This document shows positions 50,774-61,518 of a DNA stretch of 64,000 bases, one piece after another. The position numbers and the translations under genes are program-made. The notes beneath the pieces were generated by a model that was not told the DNA's origin, ran no database searches, and saw only the letters and a program-made list of their open reading frames with translations. Source of the stretch: Hypoxylon rubiginosum. Taxonomy: Eukaryota > Ascomycota > Sordariomycetes > Xylariales > Hypoxylaceae. The stretch spans positions 806,001 to 870,000 of the forward strand of contig CADCXA010000025.1 of NCBI GenBank assembly GCA_902806565.1, written 5' to 3'. Each line of letters opens with the position of its first letter. Positions within the stretch are counted from its first letter, which is position 1.

Positions 50774-53554
50774 ATGACTGCACGAATGGAGTTTACAGAC
50801 CGGGGCAAAAAGGCCCTGGAAGATGCTATGGCACTGGCTGAGCAATATGCTCACTCCCAGCTGTTACCCGTCCACCTCGCCGTCTCTCTTCTGGACCCCC
50901 CGCCGGACCTGTCAAAGGACCAGCAGAACACCACACCAGGCACAACTAACAGCCTCTTCCGACAAGTAGTTGAGAGAGCTCATGGTGACCCGCAACTATT
51001 CGACAGAGCTCTCAAGAAGATGTTAGTCCGCCTACCTAGCCAAGATCCTCCGCCCGAGACTGTGGCCATGGCGCCCTCCTTCAGCAATGTTCTGAGAAAG
51101 GCTCAGGAAATGCAGAAGACCCAAAAAGACACATACATCGCCGTGGATCACTTAATAACCGCCTTGGCTGAAGATGCATCAATCTCTGCCGCATTAAAGG
51201 AGTCGAATATCCCTAAACCCAAGCTGGTCCAGGAAGCAGTTCAAACTATTCGCGGGACGAAGAGGGTGGACTCGAAGACGGCCGACACCGAAGAGGAGCA
51301 CGAGAACCTCTCCAAATTCACTATCGACATGACGAGCATGGCACGGGAGGGTAAGATCGACCCGGTCATCGGTAGGGAAGAAGAGATTAGACGTGTTATT
51401 CGAATACTATCACGACGAACCAAGAACAACCCCGTCCTCATCGGTGAGCCCGGTGTCGGTAAGACTACCGTTGTTGAAGGCTTAGCCCAACGGATCGTCA
51501 ATGCTGATGTACCCGACCACCTTGCTGCATGCAAGCTACTCTCCCTCGATGTTGGTGCTCTGGTAGCTGGAAGCAAGTACCGTGGCGAATTCGAAGAGAG
51601 AATGAAAGGAGTCCTCAAGGAGATAACAGAGTCCAAGGAGATGATTGTCCTTTTCGTCGACGAAATCCACTTACTCATGGGTGCTGGGGCTTCGGGTGAA
51701 GGTGGCATGGATGCGGCTAACCTACTAAAGCCAATGCTTGCTCGAGGACAATTACACTGCATTGGTGCGACGACCCTTGCCGAGTACCGAAAGTACATCG
51801 AGAAAGATGCTGCTTTCGAACGACGGTTCCAGCAGGTTATCGTCAAGGAGCCCAGCATCCCCGAGACCATCTCCATTCTTCGAGGTCTCAAGGAGAAATA
51901 CGAGGTTCACCACGGTGTTAGCATCGCCGACGCTGCCATAGTCGCTGCTGCGAACCTTGCAGGCCGATACCTGACATCTCGTCGCTTACCAGACTCAGCT
52001 GTTGATTTAGTTGACGAAGCCGCCGCGGCAGTCAGAGTTGCCCGAGAATCTCAACCCGAGATCATCGACTCTCTCGACCGCAAACTGCGACAACTGAGAA
52101 TTGAAATCCACGCCTTATCGCGAGAGAAGGATGATGCCTCTAAGGCTCGACTCCTAGCCGCTAAGCAGGACGCCGAGAATGTCGAAGAGGAGTTGAGACC
52201 TCTCCGAGAAAAGTACGAGAGCGAACGAAAGCGCGGCAAGGACATCCAGGAAGCCAAGGTGAAACTCGATCGTCTCAACGTCAAGATGGAGGATGCGGCT
52301 AGAATGGGTGACCACGCTACAGCTGCAGATCTCCAGTACTACGCCATTCCCGAACAGAAGAGCGCGATCAAAGAGTTGGAGCGCCAGAAGGCCGCTGCCG
52401 ATGCCGCTCTTAGTCACAATGACGTCGGTGGTTCTATGATAACGGATGTCGTTGGACCAGACCAGATCAACGAGATCGTATCGCGCTGGACGGGTATTCC
52501 CGTCACGAGGCTAAAGACCAGCGAAAAGGACAAGCTCATTCACATGGAAAAGGCGCTCGGTAAGATCGTCGTCGGACAGAGGGAAGCAGTCCAAGCCGTC
52601 TCCAACGCCATCCGGTTGCAACGATCAGGCCTCAGCAATCCTAACCAGCCGCCGAGCTTCCTCTTCTGCGGTCCATCTGGAACCGGTAAGACTCTGCTTA
52701 CCAAGGCGCTGGCTGAGTTTTTGTTCGACGACCCGAAAGCAATGATCCGGTTCGATATGTCGGAATACCAGGAGCGTCATGCGCTCAGCCGAATGATCGG
52801 TGCACCGCCGGGATACGTTGGACACGATGCCGGTGGTCAACTGACCGAAGCCCTCCGAAGGAAGCCTTTCTCCATCTTGCTCTTTGATGAAGTCGAGAAA
52901 GCGGCCAAGGAGGTTCTTACCGTTCTTCTACAACTCATGGATGACGGCCGTATTACAGATGGCCAAGGACGTGTCGTCGATGCCAGAAACTGCATAGTCG
53001 TTATGACATCGAACTTGGGCGCCGAGTATTTGTCTCGTCCCAACGGTCGCGACGGTAAGATCGACGGCACGACCCGGGAACTAGTCATGAATGCCCTGCG
53101 CGGCTACTTCCTACCCGAGTTCCTCAACCGTATTAGCTCTACCGTCATATTCAATCGTCTCACACGCCGCGAGATCCGCAGGATTGTCGATCTCCGTCTT
53201 GACGAGATTCAGAAGCGTCTCGCAGACAACGACCGCAACGTACGCATCGAAGTCACGGATGAGGCCAAAGACTACTTGGGCAGCGCAGGATACTCGCCCG
53301 CTTACGGAGCTAGACCGCTTGCCCGCCTCATCGAGAAGGAGGTTCTTAACCGCCTGGCGGTGCTCATCCTACGCGGCGGTGTTAGAGACGGCGAAGTCGC
53401 GAAGGTTGTTATGTTCGGCAATAAGATCAACGTCCTTGCCAACCACACCGACAGCGAACTAGGCGATAGCGAAGACGAAGATATGCTGATAGATGAAGAA
53501 GATGCGGTGGAAGACGTCATACCTTCGGGGATGGATGAGGATATCTATGAGTAG
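50774..53554 (+). CDS. hsp104: Hsp104/ClpB-type disaggregase
   Basis: Intronless, 926 aa, the usual length for fungal Hsp104. Order: Clp N-domain (about 1-150), AAA1 with Walker [10 protein letters not shown] (224-232) and Walker B (FVDEIHLL), the coiled-coil middle domain (about 430-545), AAA2 with Walker A GPSGTGKT (633-640), Walker B (LLFDEVEKA) and pore loop GYVGHD, then the C-terminal D2-small region and an acidic tail ending DEDIYE. Cytosolic/nuclear hexameric ATPase that threads aggregated proteins with Hsp70/Hsp40; Neurospora calls it Hsp98. The absence of introns is common for stress genes. The upstream HSE cluster supports heat-shock control. The first ATG is used; a second in-frame ATG four codons later is possible. 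Confidence 0.98.
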   Translation: MTARMEFTDRGKKALEDAMALAEQYAHSQLLPVHLAVSLLDPPPDLSKDQQNTTPGTTNSLFRQVVERAHGDPQLFDRALKKMLVRLPSQDPPPETVAMAPSFSNVLRKAQEMQKTQKDTYIAVDHLITALAEDASISAALKESNIPKPKLVQEAVQTIRGTKRVDSKTADTEEEHENLSKFTIDMTSMAREGKIDPVIGREEEIRRVIRILSRRTKNNPVLIGEPGVGKTTVVEGLAQRIVNADVPDHLAACKLLSLDVGALVAGSKYRGEFEERMKGVLKEITESKEMIVLFVDEIHLLMGAGASGEGGMDAANLLKPMLARGQLHCIGATTLAEYRKYIEKDAAFERRFQQVIVKEPSIPETISILRGLKEKYEVHHGVSIADAAIVAAANLAGRYLTSRRLPDSAVDLVDEAAAAVRVARESQPEIIDSLDRKLRQLRIEIHALSREKDDASKARLLAAKQDAENVEEELRPLREKYESERKRGKDIQEAKVKLDRLNVKMEDAARMGDHATAADLQYYAIPEQKSAIKELERQKAAADAALSHNDVGGSMITDVVGPDQINEIVSRWTGIPVTRLKTSEKDKLIHMEKALGKIVVGQREAVQAVSNAIRLQRSGLSNPNQPPSFLFCGPSGTGKTLLTKALAEFLFDDPKAMIRFDMSEYQERHALSRMIGAPPGYVGHDAGGQLTEALRRKPFSILLFDEVEKAAKEVLTVLLQLMDDGRITDGQGRVVDARNCIVVMTSNLGAEYLSRPNGRDGKIDGTTRELVMNALRGYFLPEFLNRISSTVIFNRLTRREIRRIVDLRLDEIQKRLADNDRNVRIEVTDEAKDYLGSAGYSPAYGARPLARLIEKEVLNRLAVLILRGGVRDGEVAKVVMFGNKINVLANHTDSELGDSEDEDMLIDEEDAVEDVIPSGMDEDIYE

Positions 53555-54233
53555 TATACAGGATTGCACCAGTACAAACCTGACCAAAGCCTTTGAAAAG
53601 AAAGATATGGCATACATATGGGTGGCATGGTTTTCATTGCAGGGAATGGAAGGCGAGGGTTTATAACGAGATAATGTGACACGGATGGCAAGGCAAGGCA
53701 CGGCGTTAGGTTACGGCAATCAAAGCACTGATGAATTTGTATGGGTTTTGTTGGTATTGTTTTCAGCCAAGTTGAATTATTAAAAAGTCTTAGGTTAGAC
53801 GTACAACCTGAATGAATTATAAATCATAAAGCTTTTATCTTTGATGAGTGGTCAAATGTGAGCGTAGTCTTGAGTGGATAATACTCAACAATATGTAGCC
53901 TCCTATGGAAACGGCAGTCTGAGAGCAATCTGACAACGTTTAAGCGTAGTCCTATTTTGGCGGATAGAGGCACAGCATGTAGGCGGCACGGCTGACGGGG
54001 ATCTTGTCAGCAGCAAGGAGTTTAAAGCCGAGGGAAGCGGAGAAGACTAGAACTTCGTAAGGGTATAAAAACCATCGTACATCCCTTTGGACGCAGGTTT
54101 GGCGGCATAGGTAAATTCGGGATCTAAAACTGCCTGTGTCATTATTCCGACAATTTTAAAGCCATCTCAACGGTCTCACAGTTGAATTAACCTGTCTTCA
54201 GTCGGTTCGTGAAAAGTGTCCGAGCTATACAGG
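53555..54233. other. intergenic, no supported gene
   Basis: 3' flank of hsp104 and 5' flank of the SDR gene, about 680 bp. No gene, repeat or recognisable regulatory site noted. Confidence 0.55.
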
Positions 54234-55269
54234 ATGTCCGACCAGCAGACTGTGGTTGTCATCAGCGGTGCCAGTAGAGGTGAGAGTTCGGAGTGGAGGA
54301 TGCCAGCAGCACACGCTCAAGACTAATTCATAATCATAGGTATCGGAAATGCCTTGGCACAAGCCTACCTCTCGCGGCCAAACTACACAGTCGTGGGTAC
54401 CGTCCGCAACGAGGGCGCGCCCGGAGTCGCCGAGCTGAAGGCGTCGTCCAGGGGAGACGGGTCCAAGCTGCTCCTGGTCAAGATCGAGAGCTCGTCGCGC
54501 ACGGACGCGAGCAGCGCCGTCAAGGAGATGACCGACGCCGGCATCGATCGCGTCGACATCGTGATCGCCAACGCCGGGACGAGCCCGCCGATCGTGCCGC
54601 TCGAGACGGTCGACCTCGGGGTCGTGGCCGGCGCGTTCGGCGTCAACGCGCTCGGCCCCCTGGCCCTGTACCAGGCGTGCTACGCGCTGCTCGGGAAGTC
54701 GGCGAATGCCAAGTTTATAACGATCAGTAGTGCTGCCGGGTCTATCGGCGGCATGGAAGCCGGCCACGCGCACGTCGCGCCGGCGTATTGCATTTCGAAG
54801 GCGGCTTTGAATTGGATTACTTTGTAAGTCGCTCTCTTGGCGCAACGACTCGCTTTTATTTAAATAAATAAAAATGAAAAAAATTGAGCAGCGGCTTACA
54901 GATAACGTGTGCAGGGCAGCACACTGCGGTAACAAGTGGCTCACCGCCGTCGCCATAAACCCGGGGTGAGTATCTAGGATACCTTCGATACCTACTCTAA
55001 AGGAGGATGACACTCTCGGGACGGAGCTGACTCTACGCTAGTCTTGTCCAAACAGATATGGGAAACGGCACCGCCAAGTACCTGGGCTTGGAGAAGGCGC
55101 CTTACACGAAAGAGTACAGCGCCGAGAAGATCATGGGCCTGGTGAGTTCCCCCTCCATCGGAAATTGATCCGCGCCGGTATCTGACTGAGCCAGATCGAC
55201 GCCGCTACCCGCGAGAACATGTCGGGGAAGTTCCTGAACGCAATAGATGGCAGGGAACTGCCATGGTAA
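54234..55269 (+). CDS. short-chain dehydrogenase/reductase (sniffer/C-factor-like)
   Basis: Five exons: 54234-54279, 54340-54823, 54915-54965, 55042-55141 and 55195-55269; 251 aa. Junctions restore the Rossmann motif SGASRGIG (split by intron 1), NAG, the ISSAAGS serine block (Ser145/146), the catalytic Y-x-x-x-K (Tyr165, Lys169 in AYCISKAALN), and INPG/LVQTDMG across intron 3. It is a classical-type NAD(P)-dependent oxidoreductase, probably cytosolic; substrate unknown. Exon 2 is strikingly GC-rich relative to its flanks. It precedes the PrpF-family gene on the same strand by 426 bp, but nothing in the sequence shows co-regulation. Confidence 0.9.
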
Positions 55270-55695
55270 GAATCTAAGCCCGTATGCTGAACGAGTTAGC
55301 TGTACGAAGACGTATGGTGGATTCACCTAATTTTATGCTTGGGAAATCCATATATCTGAGTGATGAGCTTTGAGATGATGGTATATTGTTCGACTAAATT
55401 ATTTTTCTTGCGATATTCTTGGTTAAGATATGAGAGTTTCGGAACTGTCAAATGAGTGTTGGGTGGAGGGGCTTATAAAGGGAAATATCTGCTTACTGAA
55501 GTGTAACTAGACGGGTTTATGCTACTATCGGGCCCGAGCGTCGTTCATTGCCGGTCCTTGTTCACCTGAATCGACATGTACATGCACTCATTCACGAAAC
55601 CAATATTGACGGGAAGCTAGATAATAAATTTACTTCTTGATTTTATCTCGAATCTATTTAAATCTTATTCCCGGCACCCGCGTTCTCATTCTTGA
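55270..55695. other. intergenic, no supported gene
   Basis: AT-leaning 426-bp gap between the SDR and PrpF genes; nothing recognised. Confidence 0.5.
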
Positions 55696-56943
55696 ATGAG
55701 GCAGCTCATCTCTACCTGCCGGGCGCTTCGCCGGACGATCCACGCTCGCCCCGCCGCGAGAACTTACGGCACGAGGGCTCCGCCGCCGCCGCCGCCGTCG
55801 ACGATGAGCGCCGGCCGCAGCTTCCCGGCCCTGTTCGTCCGGGGCGGCACGTCCAACGGGCTCGTCATCCAGCGGCGGCACCTCCCGCCGCGGGAGCAGT
55901 GGCGCGCCGTGCTGCCGGCGGCGATGGGCTCGCCGGACCCGTACGGCCGGCAGCTGAACGGCATGGGCGGCGGCATATCCTCGACGTCCAAGGTCTGCGT
56001 CGTGGCGCCGTCCGCGCGCCCCGACGCCGACGTCGAGTTCACCTTCGTCCAGGTGGGTGTTAAGGACGGCGCGCTCGACCTCGCGGGCAACTGCGGCAAC
56101 ATGTCTTCGGCCGTGGGCCCGGTCGCCTGGGACGAGGGGGTCGTCGCCGATCGGCCCGCGAAGGTGCGGGATGTTGTCGCAGGCGGAGCGGGGGGGTATC
56201 GGGAAGCACTCGTTAGGGTGTTCAACACGAATACGTCCAAGATCATACACTCGCGGTTCAGAGTCAGCGGGGATCCTCCCGTGTACTGCCACGAGGGCGA
56301 TTACGAAATGGATGGTGTTCCCGGAAAGCAGTCTAGAATCACCCTTAGCTTTTTGGATCCCGCCGGGGCCAAGACGGGAAAGGCGTTGCCGACGGGAAAT
56401 GCGGTTGATCTGCTAACGCTGTCGGACGGAACTAGCATCGAGGCGTCGCTGGTGGATGTGTCGAACCCGGGGGTATTCGTACGGATAGCCGACTTGGGGA
56501 TACAAGACGCCAAACCCGCTACTTTCACTCCCCAAGCTGTTGAGGCCGACCCGGTGCTCAAGGTCAGATTGGAATCCATCCGCCAGGCCGGCGCGGTAAA
56601 AATGGGGCTAGACCCGAAGACGGAGAGCGTGCCCAAGATCGTGCTTCTCTTCCCGGAGTCGGGGTCAGCAGACATCGACATCAGGTGTCTGGCTTTATCG
56701 ATGGGCCAGGCGCATAAAGCAGTGCCCTTGACGCTGGCTCTATGTCTAGGGGCCGCGGCGAATATGTCTGGGACGTTAGCTGCACAGGTCCGTAGTGTGA
56801 GGGGAGGCGATAGTGGTCCTGTTGTTATTGGACATCCTAGTGGGACGGTTGAGATCGGGGCGACGATGGAGGACGGCCGAATCGTTTCAGCGGATCTGCT
56901 CCGCACCGCTAGAGTCCTCATGAAAGGCGAGGTCTATTACTAA
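55696..56943 (+). CDS. PrpF-family (DUF453) isomerase
   Basis: Intronless, 415 aa. The N terminus (about 36 residues, Arg/Ala/Pro-rich, no acids) looks like a mitochondrial presequence ending in a proline run; an internal Met37 (55804) could start a cytosolic form. The PrpF core shows ALFVRGGTSNGL (about 45-56), QLNGMGGGISSTSK, and GNCGNMSSAVGP with Cys133. The second half repeats the fold (GNAVDLL, NPGVFV, HPSGT). Relatives isomerise tricarboxylic or unsaturated acids: bacterial PrpF acts with AcnD on methylaconitate in the methylcitrate route, and Ustilago Adi1 is an aconitate isomerase. The precise substrate here is not deducible. GC-rich 5' half. Confidence 0.9.
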   Translation: MRQLISTCRALRRTIHARPAARTYGTRAPPPPPPSTMSAGRSFPALFVRGGTSNGLVIQRRHLPPREQWRAVLPAAMGSPDPYGRQLNGMGGGISSTSKVCVVAPSARPDADVEFTFVQVGVKDGALDLAGNCGNMSSAVGPVAWDEGVVADRPAKVRDVVAGGAGGYREALVRVFNTNTSKIIHSRFRVSGDPPVYCHEGDYEMDGVPGKQSRITLSFLDPAGAKTGKALPTGNAVDLLTLSDGTSIEASLVDVSNPGVFVRIADLGIQDAKPATFTPQAVEADPVLKVRLESIRQAGAVKMGLDPKTESVPKIVLLFPESGSADIDIRCLALSMGQAHKAVPLTLALCLGAAANMSGTLAAQVRSVRGGDSGPVVIGHPSGTVEIGATMEDGRIVSADLLRTARVLMKGEVYY

Positions 56944-57332
56944 GACTGTCCGAAGCTGAACGAGCCACTTTACTAACAGCGATGATGAGGGCTCCTGACT
57001 CCCTATCGGTCACCCTTTCGATACAATGGTTGTGAATCCATGCCAGGGATGTTTTCATTGATACACGCATGCTGTGGGCAGGTTACTATAAGTGTGATTA
57101 GGGGGCACCTGAGCCTGGTTATAATTTTGAAAATAGAACCTGGTATCTATTCTCGTCATATATGGGTATTAGTTAAACACTTTGCGCCTGTCAATCCCTC
57201 CAGCCATCAGCCACTGATGCTGTTTGAGTTGGTACATCACACAATATCCTATACCAACATTTCTAGCCGTGACTCCGGGGTGATCCAACGCCTAGTAATA
57301 TGCTGTACACCAATGCAAGATCATACCAACCC
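56944..57332. other. convergent 3' intergenic region
   Basis: 389 bp between the convergent PrpF and NLR-like genes; no gene or repeat recognised. Confidence 0.5.
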
Positions 57333-60300
57333 TCAAATCTCCGCAGGCACCACCAGGTCAGGCTCGGAGGCTTTCTTCCTGTCCTGCATCAACTCCCGAA
57401 TCTTCGTGATTTCCTCCTGCACCATCGCAGCGAACTTGTGCCTGACACCCAAGCCCCGGCCCCCTATATCCTTTAAGGACTGCTCCAAGCCTTGGCAGGT
57501 TTCCAAAGCTTTCTGGAACTTGCCCTGCTTCTCCAGACAGCCGGTCAAGTACCAGAGGGTGACGAGACGGTCCGGATGCTCGCCGCCTTCGTCGTCGGTG
57601 AACTGCCGGTATTGCGGCTTGGCCGTGATCGTGTGGAACATCTCCTCCGCCTCCTCGTACCGTCCCTGGTTCACCAGCACCTGGGCATAGTGAGTTTTCC
57701 CAGCTAGAACGCCGAAGTGATTCTCGCCGAGGTTGCGTTCGGCGGTGTCTACAGCTGGTTTCATTATCCGCGCCGCCTCGTCGGGCTGTCCCATTGCCGA
57801 TTTGAGGCGGCCTAGATTGCAGATTGCAAGTAGCGTGTAAGGGTGCTCCCTGCCCAGTGATTTTTCCCTCTGCTTCAGGACGAATTCCATCCGTTCGTGG
57901 CACTCGGAAAGATATTCCTCTCCGAGACGGAGTCGGGTCATGGCTAGATCTTCGAGGCATATCAGCGTCTCCACGTGCGTTTCGCCCAGCTCCTCTTTCA
58001 TCCCTTCCCAGGCTACGAGACCGAGCTCCGACGATTTCTCAAACTCCATGTACCGAAGGTGGACGCGCGCTAAGTTGCGTATCGCCTTTAGCGTGTCCGC
58101 GTTGCGTCTACCGTAGATTGTGGTCATTCCCTCCACGGCTTTTTCGTGCAGTGCGAGAGACGCGCTGAACTGTCCCATGAAGCAGAGGCCCGAGGCTAGC
58201 ATGTCCGTTACCGTCAACGTCAGGGGTTGGTACGGTCCCAACGACTCCAGGCAGACGTCGTACATCCGGCGCTGCAATTTCGTCGCCTCCGATGCTCGGC
58301 TGAGCTCGTAGAGCGTTCCGGCTTGGTAAAGCGTAATCCTGATTGCGAGCGGATGTCCCTCGCCGAGTGCCTGGACGGCGAAATCGCGGACCTTGGACTG
58401 CAGCTGTAGAGCTTCTTGAAACAGCCCGCATTCCGAATATACCCGGCTGAACCGAGCCGATTCGAGGGCTTGGTGTCTTCCAAACTCCACATATACCGGA
58501 GGCCAGAGTGACCGCCTTCTCATTCTGTTTTCCTGCAACCGTTTTCTGATATCGCTTTCGCAGCTACGGACGTGTATTATGTGCGGCAGGAGTTCGCGTC
58601 TCATGTCTCGCTCATACTCTGTGTCCCCTAGGGGTGGAAATGAAATGCTCCTTGCTAGGACTGTCATTGACACCTGGCACCAAAGAGCCTGCTCGGACGT
58701 AGCCATTCCAGCCCTCTCCCGTACCCATTTATGAACTAAAGGGTGCATGCAGTACCGCCCTTGAGCTCGATCCTGACTCATGATGAGCGATCTCTTAACT
58801 AGTTCCACCAGAGCTATATGGAGGCGGTCATTGACCTCATCTTCTAAGTTAGCTGACGTGAGAAAATCGGTACTCTTTAAGGCTGCTGGTAGTGGGCGCG
58901 GGCCATCTAGGTGTCTCGAGAGTCGAATCAGTAGTTCTCGAAGCCAGGCAGACCATGTCTTCTTTACCGGCAGCGGTATCCTCCTCTGTATCTCTTCATC
59001 TGCTTTGGCTTCTTCTTCTCGTGCCTTCTCCTCTTTCAATGGGTTAACAGCCGCATAGACCAATACGTCAACCCGAATATTTTGATGGTGAAAATAAGAG
59101 AAAAGCTGAAGTAATTCGATCGCATCCTTGTACTTCTGATGGTCAGATATCTCGAGTGACTTATACAGTATTTCATAACTGGAAAATACGTTCATGCCAT
59201 CATCATCTTCTTGGAGGCGACGATCGTTCCTGGGAGAGCTTCTGTCCCGCTGCTGGCGTCGTCTGCGTCTTATGCGATCCATGCGGCGATCAAAAAAGGC
59301 GAGGTACCCTTTCCAGGTGCAGATTTTAAGGAGAATAGCCTTTCCAGCATGGACTAATGCTAAAGGTAGGAATCCTAGAGCCTGGCAAATGGCGCTAGCA
59401 GAGTCCTTAAGGGTCATGGCCCATGGGCTCGGTTCCTCAGCCGCTTTGAGAATGAGGTCATTTGCTTCTCCTGCTTCCATCGGCAAGAGTTCTAGATGCC
59501 TTTCGCCGGCAGTGCCGTATGACTTGTGCATTGGATTTCGAGACGTAATAAGAATGCAGCCTTTAGCACTAGTGGGTAGCACGTCATCGAGTAAGACTTC
59601 ATCATCGTCGGCGTTGTCGATGATCAAAAGCCATGAGAGGACCCGAGTTGCAAGCCAATTCTTGGCCGCCTTCTCGTTGGGCTCGACCCCACCGATCTTC
59701 GCTATCTCAGAGTAGCTCGCTGAGGCGCTCTTCCGCGTACTCGCGTCGACGAAGAAGACGCCCCAGAAATTCTGATGTTGTTCTTCGGCATATTTCAAAG
59801 CAAGCTCTGACTTCCCTGACCCGCCTAACCCGTATATAACAAATCTTCTTTGGCCAGAACATGACGTGTCCGCGAAGGCGTCGACCACCTTGGCCATCTC
59901 CTTCTTCCTCCCGGTATAAAAGCTCTTGATAGATCTTCCGACCACGAAGTGCTTGTTAAGCGACGGAGGCACTTGTAGTGTTACCCGTTTAGCTGCCGCT
60001 ACGGCCGTGCGGATCTAGAGACATCACTTAGTTCAGGGGACTAGGCGCTGATCAACTTGGGACATACCTCGTTTGTTACATGTTTACCCGCGTTGCGTAA
60101 CTTAGACTCGACTAAAGCAGTCTGATATTGAAGCGTAGAAGCAGAAATGGTGGCCTCAGCTGATAAAATCCCGTCTTCGCTGGTGTCATTTTTATTATGG
60201 AGCAATGTTATCGAAGAGAATAGCATGCGGAAGACTTCTGCGTAAAGCTTCAATGCATCATAGGCTTCTTCATACCATGGACGGCCCGTAAGCTGGGTCT

Positions 60301-60664
60301 CCGGTGCTGCATAGCCGATCCTGTTTCGGTCCTTGATGACATCTTCTACGGCGGGGTGGAAAGACTCGATCAGCTTGATACAGTCTTGCACCAGGTGCCG
60401 TGTGCTGGTGTAAACTGATTGGAGGTGAATCGTGTCGGCCGCTGTTAATGTATTTCTGCGTAAAGAAGAATACCGCCGCTCCCTGGTGGCGAGGTCGTCA
60501 ATAGATCGTGTCACTGCGACAAGGTCCTTGATCTGTTCGAGAAGTTCTATCGCATTCGCTTCTGGGCTTGGAATGTCATTAAATCTCTCAATGCAATCCC
60601 GGAGCCTCTTCAAAAACTCCAACAAATTTGCTGTCCCAATGTTATCCGCTAGTGGTGCAAACAT
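57333..60664 (-). CDS. NLR-like NB-ARC/TPR protein with unknown N-terminal domain
   Basis: Minus-strand exons 60664-60068 and 60014-57333; one 53-nt intron (GTATGT...CTAAG...CTAG), phase 0, 1092 aa. Residues 1-200 are an alpha-helical, Leu-rich domain I do not recognise. The nucleotide-binding part follows: GRKKEM, Walker A GLGGSGKS (261-268), Walker B LLIIDN (about 328-333), the ITSRNP sensor, GFLPLAL (413-419) and the MHPLVHKW motif (about 621), which fits the NB-ARC rather than NACHT type. A very basic insert (RRRRRQQRDR, about 447-457) sits after the nucleotide-binding core. Tetratricopeptide repeats of kinesin-light-chain type fill about 700-1060. Fungal proteins of this architecture are candidate non-self or stress receptors; ligand and effector output are unknown. 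Key motifs look intact. Confidence 0.9.
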
Positions 60665-61518
60665 CTCTTAGAGCCGAGTCTATAGGGAGCAGAGGAAACT
60701 AGCGCTGGTGCGTTTGAGCAAACACTCACCAGAGCCCAAAGACTCTTAGGAAACATAAGACCCGCTGAGAATTCACACTGAGCATCCTGTTAAGAATACC
60801 TCGGATATTCGATTTTCGTTCAATCAAACATAGACAAAAGACTCAGCAAGGTCCGGGGAAGACGATACCCCCAAGACTCCGTTGTTGATAGCACCTCCAG
60901 TAAGAGATAGGTAGAAGCGTTCTAGGTACTGGTACGGGCCGCAGGGCGGTGACGGAAATATCCAAAACGCCACGAGATAGGGTACCATCCAAGCCGACGG
61001 GAGCCATGGTACTGGATCTCCCTGCCTTATGATAAGGCGCTAGGTTGGTTTCAAGGGCTTTTGCTGGATGCTATGTACATAACCTAGGCGCTTAGCACTT
61101 CATACTATATGCTGTATGCAGCGTCAAGGATTAGGATGATCGTCCGCCGAAGAAGCAAATATCCGTCTTCAGGGAGACCGGTGAGATACCTACCGGTAAC
61201 TTATCACCACTATCAGCAGCCTCTTCGGGTAACCCGCAGCCTGCGTAGGATGAAAGTCCGACAATGTCCCACTGACTGGGAATTGATGATTGGTCTTGCA
61301 GCTTGTTCATGCAAGCTGGCTGCAGTGCGAGCATTAGGGTATTTGCCCGGAGGCTGATGTTAGGTACATTAATTTGTCCCTGAAATTGCCCATCACCATG
61401 TCTCTCTAGGTAGGTACCTACAGTACCTGCATAAAACTCGAGGGGCTACTCCCTAGGTCTATGGAGGACTTTTCCGTAGTCATATATCACTTGTTTATTA
61501 GGGCCGAGATTTGTGAGA
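60665..61518. promoter_or_regulatory. shared divergent upstream region of NLR-like gene and P450
   Basis: 854 bp between two divergent starts. It contains a perfect GTAGGTACCTAC palindrome (61410-61421). No TATA box or known factor motif is convincing. Confidence 0.45.

Noticed and set aside
51241..51891. 216-codon minus-strand open frame opposite hsp104
   Set aside because: Shadow of the strongly codon-biased hsp104 frame.
55654..56292. 212-codon minus-strand open frame opposite the PrpF gene
   Set aside because: Arg/His/Ala-rich mirror of GC-rich coding sequence; the plus-strand frame has clear family motifs.
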